DNA from: Peptococcaceae bacterium UBA7185
Lineage (GTDB): Bacteria > Bacillota > Peptococcia > Peptococcales > Peptococcaceae
Length of the DNA stretch: 5,842 nucleotides
NCBI GenBank assembly: GCA_002491065.1
Contig: DKVF01000044.1
Location: 23,604 to 29,445 of the forward strand
Direction of reading: 5' to 3'
Positions 1-5,234 of this stretch are shown here, piece by piece. The translations under genes were made by a program, and so were the position numbers. The number at the start of each line of letters is the position of its first letter. The stretch's first letter is position 1. The notes below the pieces were generated by a model. The model had not been told where the DNA came from and searched no databases. It worked only from the letters and a program-made list of their open reading frames with translations.

Positions 1-37
1 ATTGTTTTTTCTTTTGCTCTTTATTAAATTTTCGGTA

Positions 38-88
38 AAAATATTCTTCTCATATCTATAAGAATTTTGTATGAGAGTGAAATATTTT
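38..88. repeat. Imperfect AT-rich inverted repeat (possible hairpin)
   Basis: AAAATATT at 38-45 pairs with AATATTTT at 81-88, and TCTCATA at 48-54 pairs with TATGAGA at 70-76, separated by a small asymmetric internal loop and closed by a 15-base loop. A T-rich run follows on the + strand, so it could end an upstream transcript. The low GC content makes this uncertain. Confidence 0.35.
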
Positions 89-232
89 ATTTTTCACTAC
101 TTTACTGCAATAAGTTGTAAATATCGCTACTTTCGTGTCTTTTGAGGGCGATACAAAAAATCAACATAAAAAATCGTTTTTTAGTGATAAGAAATGTCGT
201 TAACATTCTGTCCAGACTATCAATCTCTTCTT

Positions 233-263
233 TTGAGCCTACAATCTAATCTATCAATATAGT
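233..263 (+). promoter_or_regulatory. Possible promoter of the GIY-YIG/unknown/XRE operon
   Basis: TATAGT at 258-263 matches the -10 consensus at five of six positions, and TTGAGC at 233-238 is a four-of-six match to -35. The 19-base spacer is longer than ideal. It would place the transcript start near 270, inside the palindrome at 263-277, leaving a leader of about 55 bases before the ATG at 326. Tentative. Confidence 0.35.
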
Positions 264-292
264 CTACGAAACGTAGATTGTTTTCGCAGACT
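259..292 (+). promoter_or_regulatory. Palindrome TCTACG-AAA-CGTAGA with alternative pairing partners (candidate operator or leader structure)
   Basis: TCTACG at 263-268 and CGTAGA at 272-277 form a perfect 6-bp dyad around AAA. With G-T pairs it extends to about 10 bp (259-281) and is followed by TTTTC. The left arm can instead pair with CGCAGACT at 285-292 (seven of eight positions), or with AGACTAT at 214-220, which is perfectly complementary to ATAGTCT at 259-265. It overlaps the proposed -10 and start site, a fitting place for an operator bound by the XRE-type protein encoded third in the operon. An RNA attenuator is the alternative reading. Confidence 0.4.
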
Positions 293-313
293 GAATACGG
301 TAAAATAGAATCC

Positions 314-320
314 GAGGTGA
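314..320 (+). promoter_or_regulatory. Ribosome binding site that sets the start at 326
   Basis: GAGGTGA lies 5 bases before the ATG at 326. An earlier in-frame codon at 278 has no such site and lies inside the palindromic leader, so the shorter reading is preferred. Confidence 0.75.
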
Positions 321-325
321 CAAAT

Positions 326-664
326 ATGCATAGCGAAAGAAGAAAAGAACTTTTAGAAGCATGGAAAGATCGTCATCCCGAAATGGGTGTGATCTCCTTT
401 CGGTGCAATCCGACGGACGAAATATTTTTTACAACCGCTACAGACATCCCTGCAAAATTCAATCGAATCCGTTTTCAGCTCTCTGCTGGAAACTGTCCAA
501 ACAATCAACTGCAAGTACTTTGGAACCAATATGGAGAAACAGCTTTTGAATTCCAAACTGTAAAACAACTGAAATATGATGACCCAAAAGAAGATCACAC
601 AGAAGAATTAGAGATGCTCTGTGAAATCTGTCTGCTGGAAAACCCAAAAGCCAGGAGGTTTTAA
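326..664 (+). CDS. Small GIY-YIG nuclease-like protein
   Basis: A 112-residue soluble protein, recognised by its resemblance to a family of roughly 110-residue Clostridia proteins annotated as GIY-YIG nuclease family. Visible landmarks are the Met-Gly-Val-Ile-Ser-Phe strand (residues 20-25, the GIY position), an Asp-Glu-Ile-Phe-Phe strand (31-35, the YIG position), Phe-Asn-Arg-Ile-Arg-Phe (45-50) with possible catalytic arginines, LWNQYGETAFEF (65-76), typical of the GIY-YIG core, and an acidic helix with His-Thr-Glu-Glu-Leu-Glu (91-96) that could supply the metal-binding Glu. The usual Gly of YIG is not seen, so nuclease activity is doubtful. The start at 326 is chosen for its ribosome binding site. 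It is the first gene of a probable three-gene operon, 4 bases before the next start. A role in DNA repair or cleavage is known for the superfamily, but not shown for this subgroup. Confidence 0.75.
   Translation: MHSERRKELLEAWKDRHPEMGVISFRCNPTDEIFFTTATDIPAKFNRIRFQLSAGNCPNNQLQVLWNQYGETAFEFQTVKQLKYDDPKEDHTEELEMLCEICLLENPKARRF
653..658 (+). promoter_or_regulatory. Ribosome binding site that sets the start at 669
   Basis: AGGAGG lies inside the last codons of the preceding gene, 10 bases before the ATG at 669. It favours this start over the in-frame codon at 621, which would overlap the upstream gene by 44 bases. Confidence 0.75.
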
Positions 665-668
665 GATT

Positions 669-1133
669 ATGAATGAAAAAATTGTCGTCTCCGCCACCAA
701 TTATGACCGATTGGATGGCCGCAATGCCTATCACTCTGACATCAAGCGGCTTACCCTTGGCACACCGACCCTGAACAAAAACAAATCCATGCAGATTGCG
801 GCACAATTGTGGACAGCCCAAGAAGACGACACATTGAAAATAAGTACCGAGATTCCCATTCATCAAATATTTGATTTGATGATCATACTTAGCCGTACGC
901 TGCTGTACTTCAAAGAAGCTTACCGCTTGCCTTTGTTGTACGACCCTGACAATCCCATCATTGACCGAATTGGCTTGCAGGGCGAAGCACTGCCTTTGGA
1001 AATCTGTACAGATAATCCAACTATCCAGAACGATATACAAGAATTCTCTCAGGCGTTGAACGATCTGGGAGAACTAACCGGAGAACGGCTTAGAACATTG
1101 AATAGAATTCTTGAAGAATTGACTTGTTATTAA
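669..1133 (+). CDS. Conserved protein of unknown function (resembles DUF6530)
   Basis: A 154-residue soluble protein with no signal peptide or membrane segment. From memory it matches the family called DUF6530; this assignment was not checked by search. Likely conserved blocks are NYDRLDGRNAYHSDI (residues 11-25), FKEAYRLPLLYDPDN (81-95) running into IDRIGLQGEA (98-107), a CTDNP element (113-117), and a C-terminal helix LNDLGELTGERLRTL (130-144). The Asp/Asn/Arg-rich blocks look like a functional surface, but no known catalytic motif can be named. It follows the GIY-YIG-like gene after 4 bases and precedes the XRE fusion gene by 16 bases, so the three are almost certainly cotranscribed and perhaps functionally linked. 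The function is unknown; DNA or nucleotide handling would fit its neighbours but is only a guess. Confidence 0.7.
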   Translation: MNEKIVVSATNYDRLDGRNAYHSDIKRLTLGTPTLNKNKSMQIAAQLWTAQEDDTLKISTEIPIHQIFDLMIILSRTLLYFKEAYRLPLLYDPDNPIIDRIGLQGEALPLEICTDNPTIQNDIQEFSQALNDLGELTGERLRTLNRILEELTCY

Positions 1134-1137
1134 AGAT

Positions 1138-1143
1138 GGAGGT
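1138..1143 (+). promoter_or_regulatory. Ribosome binding site for the XRE fusion gene
   Basis: GGAGGT starts 4 bases after the previous stop codon and ends 6 bases before the ATG at 1150. This indicates independent translation initiation within the same transcript. Confidence 0.75.
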
Positions 1144-1149
1144 CTGCCG

Positions 1150-1755
1150 ATGGATTGCGCAAAAATCGGACAACTTATTTTTCAACTCCGCACAGAAAAA
1201 GGACTCACACAAAAACAAGTAGCAGATCAGCTGAATATCAGCAATAAAACTGTCTCAAAATGGGAGTGCGGTTCGGGCTGCCCTGACGTTTCCCTTTGGG
1301 AAGCGCTTGCCAATGTGCTGGGGGCGGATATCTTGAAATTGCTGCAAGGAGAGTTAGACCCAAACCAACCGGATGCAGGAAAAATTGACAACATCCGATT
1401 TTACGTCTGCTCAAACTGTGGCAACATTTTAACAAGCACAGGAAAGGCCGACATTACCTGCTGTGGAAGACGCCTTTCCCCCATGTTTCCAAAACCTGCG
1501 TACCTAAATCCAGCAATTTTCGTGGAAGAAACGGATATGGATTATTACGTGACTGCCCAACACGAAATGCGTAAAGAACACTATATTTCCTTTGCTGCGT
1601 ATGTCTATAACGACCGCATATGGTTTCAGCGCCTTTATCCAGAACAAAACCCTGCCTTCCATATACCGGTAGCACGAGGTAAAGGGAACCTGTATTTGTA
1701 TTGTATCAGAGATGGATTGTTTCAATATTCCAATTTATTAAACAGAGCAAAGTAA
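1150..1755 (+). CDS. XRE-type HTH regulator fused to a desulfoferrodoxin-like metal-binding region
   Basis: A 201-residue cytoplasmic protein with three parts. Residues 6-66 form an XRE/Cro-type helix-turn-helix (LTQKQVADQLNISNKTVSKWE), expected to bind an operator as a dimer. Residues 84-108 form a desulforedoxin-like knuckle: Cys87-x2-Cys90-Gly-Asn-Ile and the adjacent pair Cys104-Cys105, the pattern that holds Fe(Cys)4 in desulfoferrodoxin. Residues 131-191 resemble the superoxide reductase domain: His138-Glu-Met-x3-His144-Tyr-Ile matches the HPMxxxHYI signature, and Tyr184-Cys185-x2-Asp188-Gly-Leu-Phe matches YCNxHGLW with Asp in place of the His ligand. No His occurs between 106 and 137, so the first iron ligand is also missing. 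Two of the four His ligands are therefore absent and catalysis is unlikely. The likely role is a redox- or metal-responsive repressor controlling its own operon (inference). The cysteines could hold zinc instead of iron. Confidence 0.85.
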   Translation: MDCAKIGQLIFQLRTEKGLTQKQVADQLNISNKTVSKWECGSGCPDVSLWEALANVLGADILKLLQGELDPNQPDAGKIDNIRFYVCSNCGNILTSTGKADITCCGRRLSPMFPKPAYLNPAIFVEETDMDYYVTAQHEMRKEHYISFAAYVYNDRIWFQRLYPEQNPAFHIPVARGKGNLYLYCIRDGLFQYSNLLNRAK

Positions 1756-1803
1756 ATCTTTCGAATTCTGCTTTCCAACGCAAAACCCTTAGCAGCAACT
1801 AAT

Positions 1804-1853
1804 ATGCTCTCTTTTAGGCAACAAGTAAAAACTTATCACCATAAAGGGAGCAT
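1804..1853 (+). terminator. Possible terminator hairpin after the XRE operon
   Basis: ATGCTCTCTTT at 1804-1814 pairs with AAAGGGAGCAT at 1843-1853, giving 11 bp with one G-T pair and a 28-base loop; the loop itself contains AAGT/ACTT. Only a short TTC follows, so it is a weak intrinsic terminator at best, though well placed about 50 bases past the stop at 1755. Confidence 0.4.
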
Positions 1854-1907
1854 TTCATTGTGCTTCTCACTATATACAAAAGCCCAATAGCAGATACTTT
1901 TTCATAG

Positions 1908-1943
1908 AAAAACAGGTGTCAACCGTTTGGCTGCACCTGTTTC
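1908..1943 (-). terminator. Intrinsic terminator for the transglutaminase-like gene
   Basis: AAACAGGTG at 1910-1918 pairs perfectly with CACCTGTTT at 1934-1942, with a possible inner CAA/TTG extension. Read on the minus strand the stem is followed by a run of five T (complement of 1908-1912), the hallmark of an intrinsic terminator. It lies about 120 bases beyond the minus-strand stop at 2065. The + strand tail is poor, so its main direction is minus. Confidence 0.7.
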
Positions 1944-2064
1944 TAAATATAGGGACGAAGAATTTCGTACTGTGCTCACAGCCTCTAATGAGCGCCGCAA
2001 AAAGTATTCGCTGTTTTTTTCCGTCTATTTATTCTCTTTTTGTTTGTCTGCCTATCACCAACAT

Positions 2065-3336
2065 TTATAACGAGTCGGCAAATTGGTACTGCTTGTCCGC
2101 TTGATAATCATTTTGTAATGCGCTTACGGCTTTTCCAAAGCGGTAATATTGAATCACGTTGCCGTTACGCTGTGCAATGCGTTGCTCTACCTGCGGGTCG
2201 AACAAATAGTCTACGCCGTCAATTCGCACTGTCACCCACACATGACTGCTGTATCCACCGGCGGAAGATTTTGTTTTGCCGCTTACTACCTGTACATCTA
2301 ATCCTATCGCCTGCAAAATCGCTGCATACGCAGAGGAATAGTGATTGCACACACCCTTATGATCCAGCAAAATAGGCACTGCATATCGCTCCGGATAATG
2401 CTGCCAGATTACAGCAGCTTCCTCTTTGCTGAACATTCCCATATCCAGCTGTGTGGCTGTTTCATAAGTCATATTTTGAATAAAATAATCATAAGCAACC
2501 CGTACCTTGGTGTAGGTATCCATACTGCTGTTAAAGTTTTGTGCCATAAAATCATCAATTAAGTTATTCAAAACTGAAAATTGCGTGTACTTCGGCCGCA
2601 GTTCTGCACCATTCAGCAATTGCTGTACATCCGTCTGCACCACACCAGTATTCGGTCTGCTCCCAGTTTGTCCAGTCGGTGGTTCCTCTTCCTCCCAATC
2701 CTGCCCTGCCTCTGGCTCTACCTCCACATCAAAAGCAGGTAACGTATCCCAATAATCTGGATTGGTAAAACTTTCATCCAGCTCAATCCCGCTGCCATCA
2801 GCAGCACCTATTGTGGAATAGCCTTGTGTCGCCGTACTGGTTGTTACCGTATTCGTGTCAATCTCCATCAACTGAACTTCATCGTCCCAAGCCACAGAGA
2901 ATCCCAATACCTCACCGATATCCCGCAGCTTAAAATAATTATTACCCTCGATATTGTACGCATGAATATCCACCGGCTGCCCGTCGCAATAAAGTGCAGC
3001 CATAGAGGTCTCTGCCTCCTTCACGGTTTCCCCTGCTGGAAACTGCAAATCTACATTGTCAAGCACCGTGCTTCCCATTGTGTTCAAATTAATCGCTTCT
3101 TTTTCGCCATCCCATTCCACTGCAAAAGAACTGCCCGTGTTTGCTAAAGCTACAGCCAATTCCCGCAATTTGAAATAGTTGTTCCCTTCAATATTGTACG
3201 GATAAATTTCCTGTGCTACACCGTTTACCAGCACTACAGTATTGCAACCCTGCGCTGTCACGGCTTCTGCCCCGTAAGCTGGCCCTGTCAATAGACACGC
3301 GCACAACAAAGCCATACCAAAAATCCTTTTCTTCAC
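2065..3336 (-). CDS. Exported transglutaminase-like protein with two stalk-type repeats
   Basis: A 423-residue protein, probably secreted. Residues 1-22 look like a signal peptide (MKKR, a hydrophobic stretch, cleavage near Ala20-Tyr-Gly22/Ala23). Residues 33-160 hold two copies of a module resembling the copper amine oxidase N-terminal (stalk) domain; each carries the identical 12-mer YNIEGNNYFKLR, at 47-58 and 127-138. Residues 185-232 are an acidic, Pro/Gly-rich linker. Residues 250-423 form a transglutaminase-like (papain-fold) domain with the expected triad: Cys330 in KGVCNHYS, His365 in SSHVWV, Asp380 in LFDPQ. Such domains act as proteases, peptidases or cross-linkers; the substrate here is unknown but extracellular or wall-associated. 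No LPXTG anchor or other sorting signal is seen. The start is GTG, supported by GAGGGA 6 bases upstream. The gene stands alone, with its own promoter and terminator, divergent from the two-component system. Confidence 0.85.
   Translation of the reverse strand: MKKRIFGMALLCACLLTGPAYGAEAVTAQGCNTVVLVNGVAQEIYPYNIEGNNYFKLRELAVALANTGSSFAVEWDGEKEAINLNTMGSTVLDNVDLQFPAGETVKEAETSMAALYCDGQPVDIHAYNIEGNNYFKLRDIGEVLGFSVAWDDEVQLMEIDTNTVTTSTATQGYSTIGAADGSGIELDESFTNPDYWDTLPAFDVEVEPEAGQDWEEEEPPTGQTGSRPNTGVVQTDVQQLLNGAELRPKYTQFSVLNNLIDDFMAQNFNSSMDTYTKVRVAYDYFIQNMTYETATQLDMGMFSKEEAAVIWQHYPERYAVPILLDHKGVCNHYSSAYAAILQAIGLDVQVVSGKTKSSAGGYSSHVWVTVRIDGVDYLFDPQVEQRIAQRNGNVIQYYRFGKAVSALQNDYQADKQYQFADSL
2920..2958 (-). 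repeat. Second stalk-module repeat (YNIEGNNYFKLRD)
   Basis: Encodes residues 127-139 of the transglutaminase-like protein. Comparing 2921-2960 with 3161-3200, 32 of 40 bases are identical, most differences are silent, and the 12-residue core is unchanged. This points to an internal duplication held by selection on the protein. Confidence 0.8.
3160..3198 (-). repeat. First stalk-module repeat (YNIEGNNYFKLRE)
   Basis: Encodes residues 47-59 of the transglutaminase-like protein, 80 residues before the second copy. It shares the 12-residue core with that copy and differs at the next residue (Glu instead of Asp). Confidence 0.8.
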
Positions 3337-3342
3337 AGTTTT

Positions 3343-3348
3343 TCCCTC
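3343..3348 (-). promoter_or_regulatory. Ribosome binding site supporting the GTG start at 3336
   Basis: Read on the minus strand this is GAGGGA, 6 bases before the GTG. The reading that begins here has a proper signal peptide with Lys-Lys-Arg at its head, and a frame opened by the GTG further upstream closes after five codons. Confidence 0.65.
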
Positions 3349-3398
3349 ACTTGTTCCAATTTCTTCTATGTACTGTCATTCTTAAAATCTGCATTTGT

Positions 3399-3427
3399 AT
3401 TATACTACATCGTCCACTTTTCTGAAA
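3399..3427 (-). promoter_or_regulatory. Probable promoter of the transglutaminase-like gene
   Basis: The minus strand reads a perfect TATAAT (complement of 3399-3404). With a 17-base spacer the -35 position is TTTCAG (3422-3427), a poor match. The transcript would start near 3392 and carry a leader of about 55 bases. The weak -35 suggests help from an activator. Confidence 0.55.
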
Positions 3428-3607
3428 AGACTTTTACAAGCATATATCACATATTTTTCTGTACAGTCCGTATTTCACAGTTCATCTTCCGATTACCTCT
3501 GCCGAAATGATACCGACTGTTCGCACATTTTCTCCGCCGCAAACTAATTCACTCCTGAAATTTTCTGCATCTGCAAAATAAATCCTCTCCAAATTTCCGA
3601 AAAAATG

Positions 3608-3616
3608 TGCTACACT
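3608..3616 (+). promoter_or_regulatory. Possible extended -10 promoter of the two-component system
   Basis: TGC directly before TACACT (3611-3616) gives an extended -10 element. No good -35 is visible 17 bases upstream. The start would be near 3623, leaving a short leader before the GTG at 3648. Confidence 0.4.
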
Positions 3617-3633
3617 GATTTTGTTAAAATAAA

Positions 3634-3639
3634 AGGAGG
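3634..3639 (+). promoter_or_regulatory. Ribosome binding site that supports the GTG start at 3648
   Basis: AGGAGG lies 8 bases before the GTG at 3648. The protein so started begins directly with the first strand of the receiver domain, as in other OmpR-family regulators. Confidence 0.8.
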
Positions 3640-3647
3640 CGTCATTT

Positions 3648-4331
3648 GTGGAGCATATTTTTCTCTTAGAAGACGACAGCACATTGCGCCATGGGATTGC
3701 TCTGGCGCTGGAAACTGCGCAGCGCGTAATCACCCAAGCTGAAACCTTGGCACAGGCTACAAAAATTCTCGCTGCTGAAACGTTTTCTCTTTTGATTTTA
3801 GATATCAATCTGCCTGACGGCAGTGGATTAGATTTATTGCACAATCTGCGGAGCAATGGAGATTCGACGCCGGTCATTCTCCTCACCGCCAATGATTTAG
3901 AGCTTGACGAGGTAATTGGGCTGGAAACAGGCGCAGACGACTATATCACCAAACCGTTTTCTCTGGCGGTTCTTCGCGCCCGTGTAAATGCACAACTGCG
4001 CCGCAGTGTGCCACAGACAGCAGGTATCCTTACATTAGGACCTTTTTCTTTCGACTTTGAGCGAATGGACTTTCGCCGTGATGGGGCGGCAATCGAATTA
4101 TCCAAAACAGAGCAAAGACTGCTGCGAATACTGGTAGAAAATCGCGGGCATACCGTGCCCAGAGATGTTTTAGTAGAGCGCATATGGACTGACGGCGCAG
4201 AATTCGTCGAAGAAAACGCCCTCTCTGTCACAATGAAGCGTCTGCGCTCCAAATTGGAAACCAATCCAGCCAAACCTGATTATTTGAAAACGGTATACGG
4301 CATTGGCTATACTTGGGCGGTGCGCTTATGA
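3648..4331 (+). CDS. OmpR/PhoB-family response regulator
   Basis: A 227-residue DNA-binding response regulator of usual length. Residues 1-115 form the receiver: acidic pocket Glu8-Asp9-Asp10, phosphoacceptor Asp52 in LILDINLPDGSG, Thr80 in LLTAND, and Lys102 in the DYITKPF signature. Residues about 128-227 form a winged helix-turn-helix, with LSKTEQRLLRILVENRG near its start and the closing wing strand KTVYGIGYTW. It is expected to be phosphorylated by the histidine kinase encoded next and to bind tandem direct repeats. The start is GTG behind a strong ribosome binding site, and its stop overlaps the kinase start (ATGA). Context suggests control of the ABC transporter genes that follow; the CTGTCA repeat at 5235-5249 is a candidate target (inference). 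All key residues are present, so it should be functional. Confidence 0.95.
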   Translation: MEHIFLLEDDSTLRHGIALALETAQRVITQAETLAQATKILAAETFSLLILDINLPDGSGLDLLHNLRSNGDSTPVILLTANDLELDEVIGLETGADDYITKPFSLAVLRARVNAQLRRSVPQTAGILTLGPFSFDFERMDFRRDGAAIELSKTEQRLLRILVENRGHTVPRDVLVERIWTDGAEFVEENALSVTMKRLRSKLETNPAKPDYLKTVYGIGYTWAVRL

Positions 4332-5230
4332 GTGGATATCTTATCGCAGCCAGTTCCATTCTTGTTGCACTGGCATTGATTCTCTACAATCGGCGGCAAA
4401 CTGCTCAGACGATGAAACGCTTGGACGCCATGCTCACGGCTGCCATGGACGGCAGCTTTTCTGAAAAAACATTTGACGAAAGCCGTCTTTCTGCACTGGA
4501 AAGCCGCATGGCTCAATACCTTGCGTCCTGCACCGTTTCCGCGCGGAATTTGCAAACTCAGAAAAATCAAATCAGCACACTGGTCTCCGACATCTCCCAT
4601 CAAACCAAAACGCCGGTGGCCAACCTTCTGCTTTATACCCAGCTGCTGTCCGAACAGCCCCTTACCGAGCAAGGCCGTGAATGTGTCCAAGCTCTCACTG
4701 CGCAGACGGACAAGCTTCAAACGCTTATTGACGCATTGGTCAAAACCTCTCGGCTGGAAACAGGTATTCTCGCCCTTCATCCTGAGGAATCTGATATCGC
4801 GCCCATCGCAGAGCGGGCTGTTTCCCAGTATATTCCCAAAGCGCAGGGAAAAAACATTCAGCTGGTACTGAAACAAATAGCAGGTCGGGCAGTCTTTGAC
4901 CCCAAATGGACTGAAGAAGCGCTCTGCAATCTCTTAGATAACGCAATAAAATATACACCAGAAAAAGGAACCGTAACAGTAACCGTGAAAAATTATGAGA
5001 TGTTCTCTGCACTCTGCGTATCCGACACAGGTCCTGGTATTCCTGAAGAAGAACACGCTAAAATTTTCAGTCGCTTTTACCGCAGCCCTCGCGCCTATCA
5101 AACACAGGGCGTGGGAATCGGGCTCTATCTCACAAGGCAGATCATGGAGCGCCAAGGGGGATATGTAAAACTGAACAGTACACCGGAACAGGGCAGCACT
5201 TTTTCCTTATATCTTCCTCGAAATTCATGA
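4328..5230 (+). CDS. Single-TM sensor histidine kinase (HisKA/HATPase)
   Basis: A 300-residue membrane kinase. One hydrophobic segment (residues 4-20) is followed by a basic stop and a cytoplasmic linker; no extracellular sensor domain is present. The dimerisation helix carries the phosphoacceptor His91 in SHQTKTP (residues 90-96), with Gln instead of the common Glu/Asp right after the His. The ATP-binding domain shows the N box (CNLLDNAIKY, 200-209), G1 (SDTGPGIP, 232-239), the F box (IFSRFYR, 246-252) and G2 (GVGIGL, 261-266). The ATG at 4328 overlaps the regulator's stop by 4 bases, implying translational coupling; a TTG 15 bases earlier is possible but less likely. With almost nothing outside the membrane, it may sense stress within the membrane or through the neighbouring ABC transporter, as Bce-type kinases do (inference). 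All catalytic boxes are intact. Confidence 0.93.
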   Translation: MSGYLIAASSILVALALILYNRRQTAQTMKRLDAMLTAAMDGSFSEKTFDESRLSALESRMAQYLASCTVSARNLQTQKNQISTLVSDISHQTKTPVANLLLYTQLLSEQPLTEQGRECVQALTAQTDKLQTLIDALVKTSRLETGILALHPEESDIAPIAERAVSQYIPKAQGKNIQLVLKQIAGRAVFDPKWTEEALCNLLDNAIKYTPEKGTVTVTVKNYEMFSALCVSDTGPGIPEEEHAKIFSRFYRSPRAYQTQGVGIGLYLTRQIMERQGGYVKLNSTPEQGSTFSLYLPRNS

Positions 5231-5234
5231 ACTT

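Larger units (their letters stand above)
1..325. other. AT-rich non-coding region upstream of the three-gene operon
   Basis: No credible gene is visible on either strand. The stretch is strongly AT-rich and carries several self-complementary segments: an imperfect hairpin at about 38-88, TATCGC at 122-127 facing GCGATA at 148-153, a 6-bp A/T dyad around TCG at 167-183, and a cluster of AGACT/AGTCT repeats from 211 to 292. The last 70 bases probably hold the promoter and leader of the operon that starts at 326. Whether the first 150 bases are the tail of an upstream transcription unit cannot be told from the window. Confidence 0.6.
1756..2064. other. Convergent intergenic region with two hairpins
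   Basis: This lies between the end of the plus-strand operon and the end of the minus-strand transglutaminase gene. It holds an 11-bp hairpin (1804-1853), a terminator-like hairpin (1908-1943), and a weak dyad AGCG/CGCT (1991-2012) followed by seven T on the + strand, which might stop plus-strand transcripts. The only open reading frame here (from 1916) has no ribosome binding site and begins inside the terminator, so no gene is called. Confidence 0.6.
3337..3647. other. Divergent intergenic region between the transglutaminase gene and the two-component system
   Basis: It holds the leader and promoter of the minus-strand gene (3337-3427) and, on the other side, the promoter and ribosome binding site of the response regulator (3608-3639). 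In between there is an 8-base palindrome CTGTACAG (3459-3466) and a 7-bp inverted repeat GAAATTT/AAATTTC (3557-3563 and 3591-3597). A minus-strand reading frame covering 3482-3892 mostly lies opposite the response regulator gene and is not taken as a gene. Confidence 0.6.

Noticed and set aside
278..325. Longer N-terminus for the GIY-YIG-like protein
   Set aside because: No ribosome binding site precedes 278, and the extra 16 residues overlap the palindromic leader; GAGGTGA fits the ATG at 326.
1..325. CRISPR array, tRNA or attachment site in the AT-rich leader
   Set aside because: The repeats are short, irregular and not evenly spaced; no cloverleaf or CCA end is seen, and no integrase or tRNA end is nearby.
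459..1040. Minus-strand reading frame of 193 codons
   Set aside because: It lies opposite two well-supported plus-strand genes with ribosome binding sites and recognisable families; its own product shows no recognisable domain.
1916..2104. Short plus-strand reading frame in the convergent region
   Set aside because: It starts inside the terminator hairpin, has no ribosome binding site and overlaps the end of the transglutaminase-like gene.
3482..3892. Minus-strand reading frame of 136 codons reaching into the divergent region
   Set aside because: More than half is the antisense of the response regulator receiver domain, and the rest shows no recognisable domain. No ribosome binding site was identified.
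4307..4876. Minus-strand reading frame of 189 codons
   Set aside because: Antisense of the histidine kinase gene, whose catalytic boxes are intact in the plus frame.
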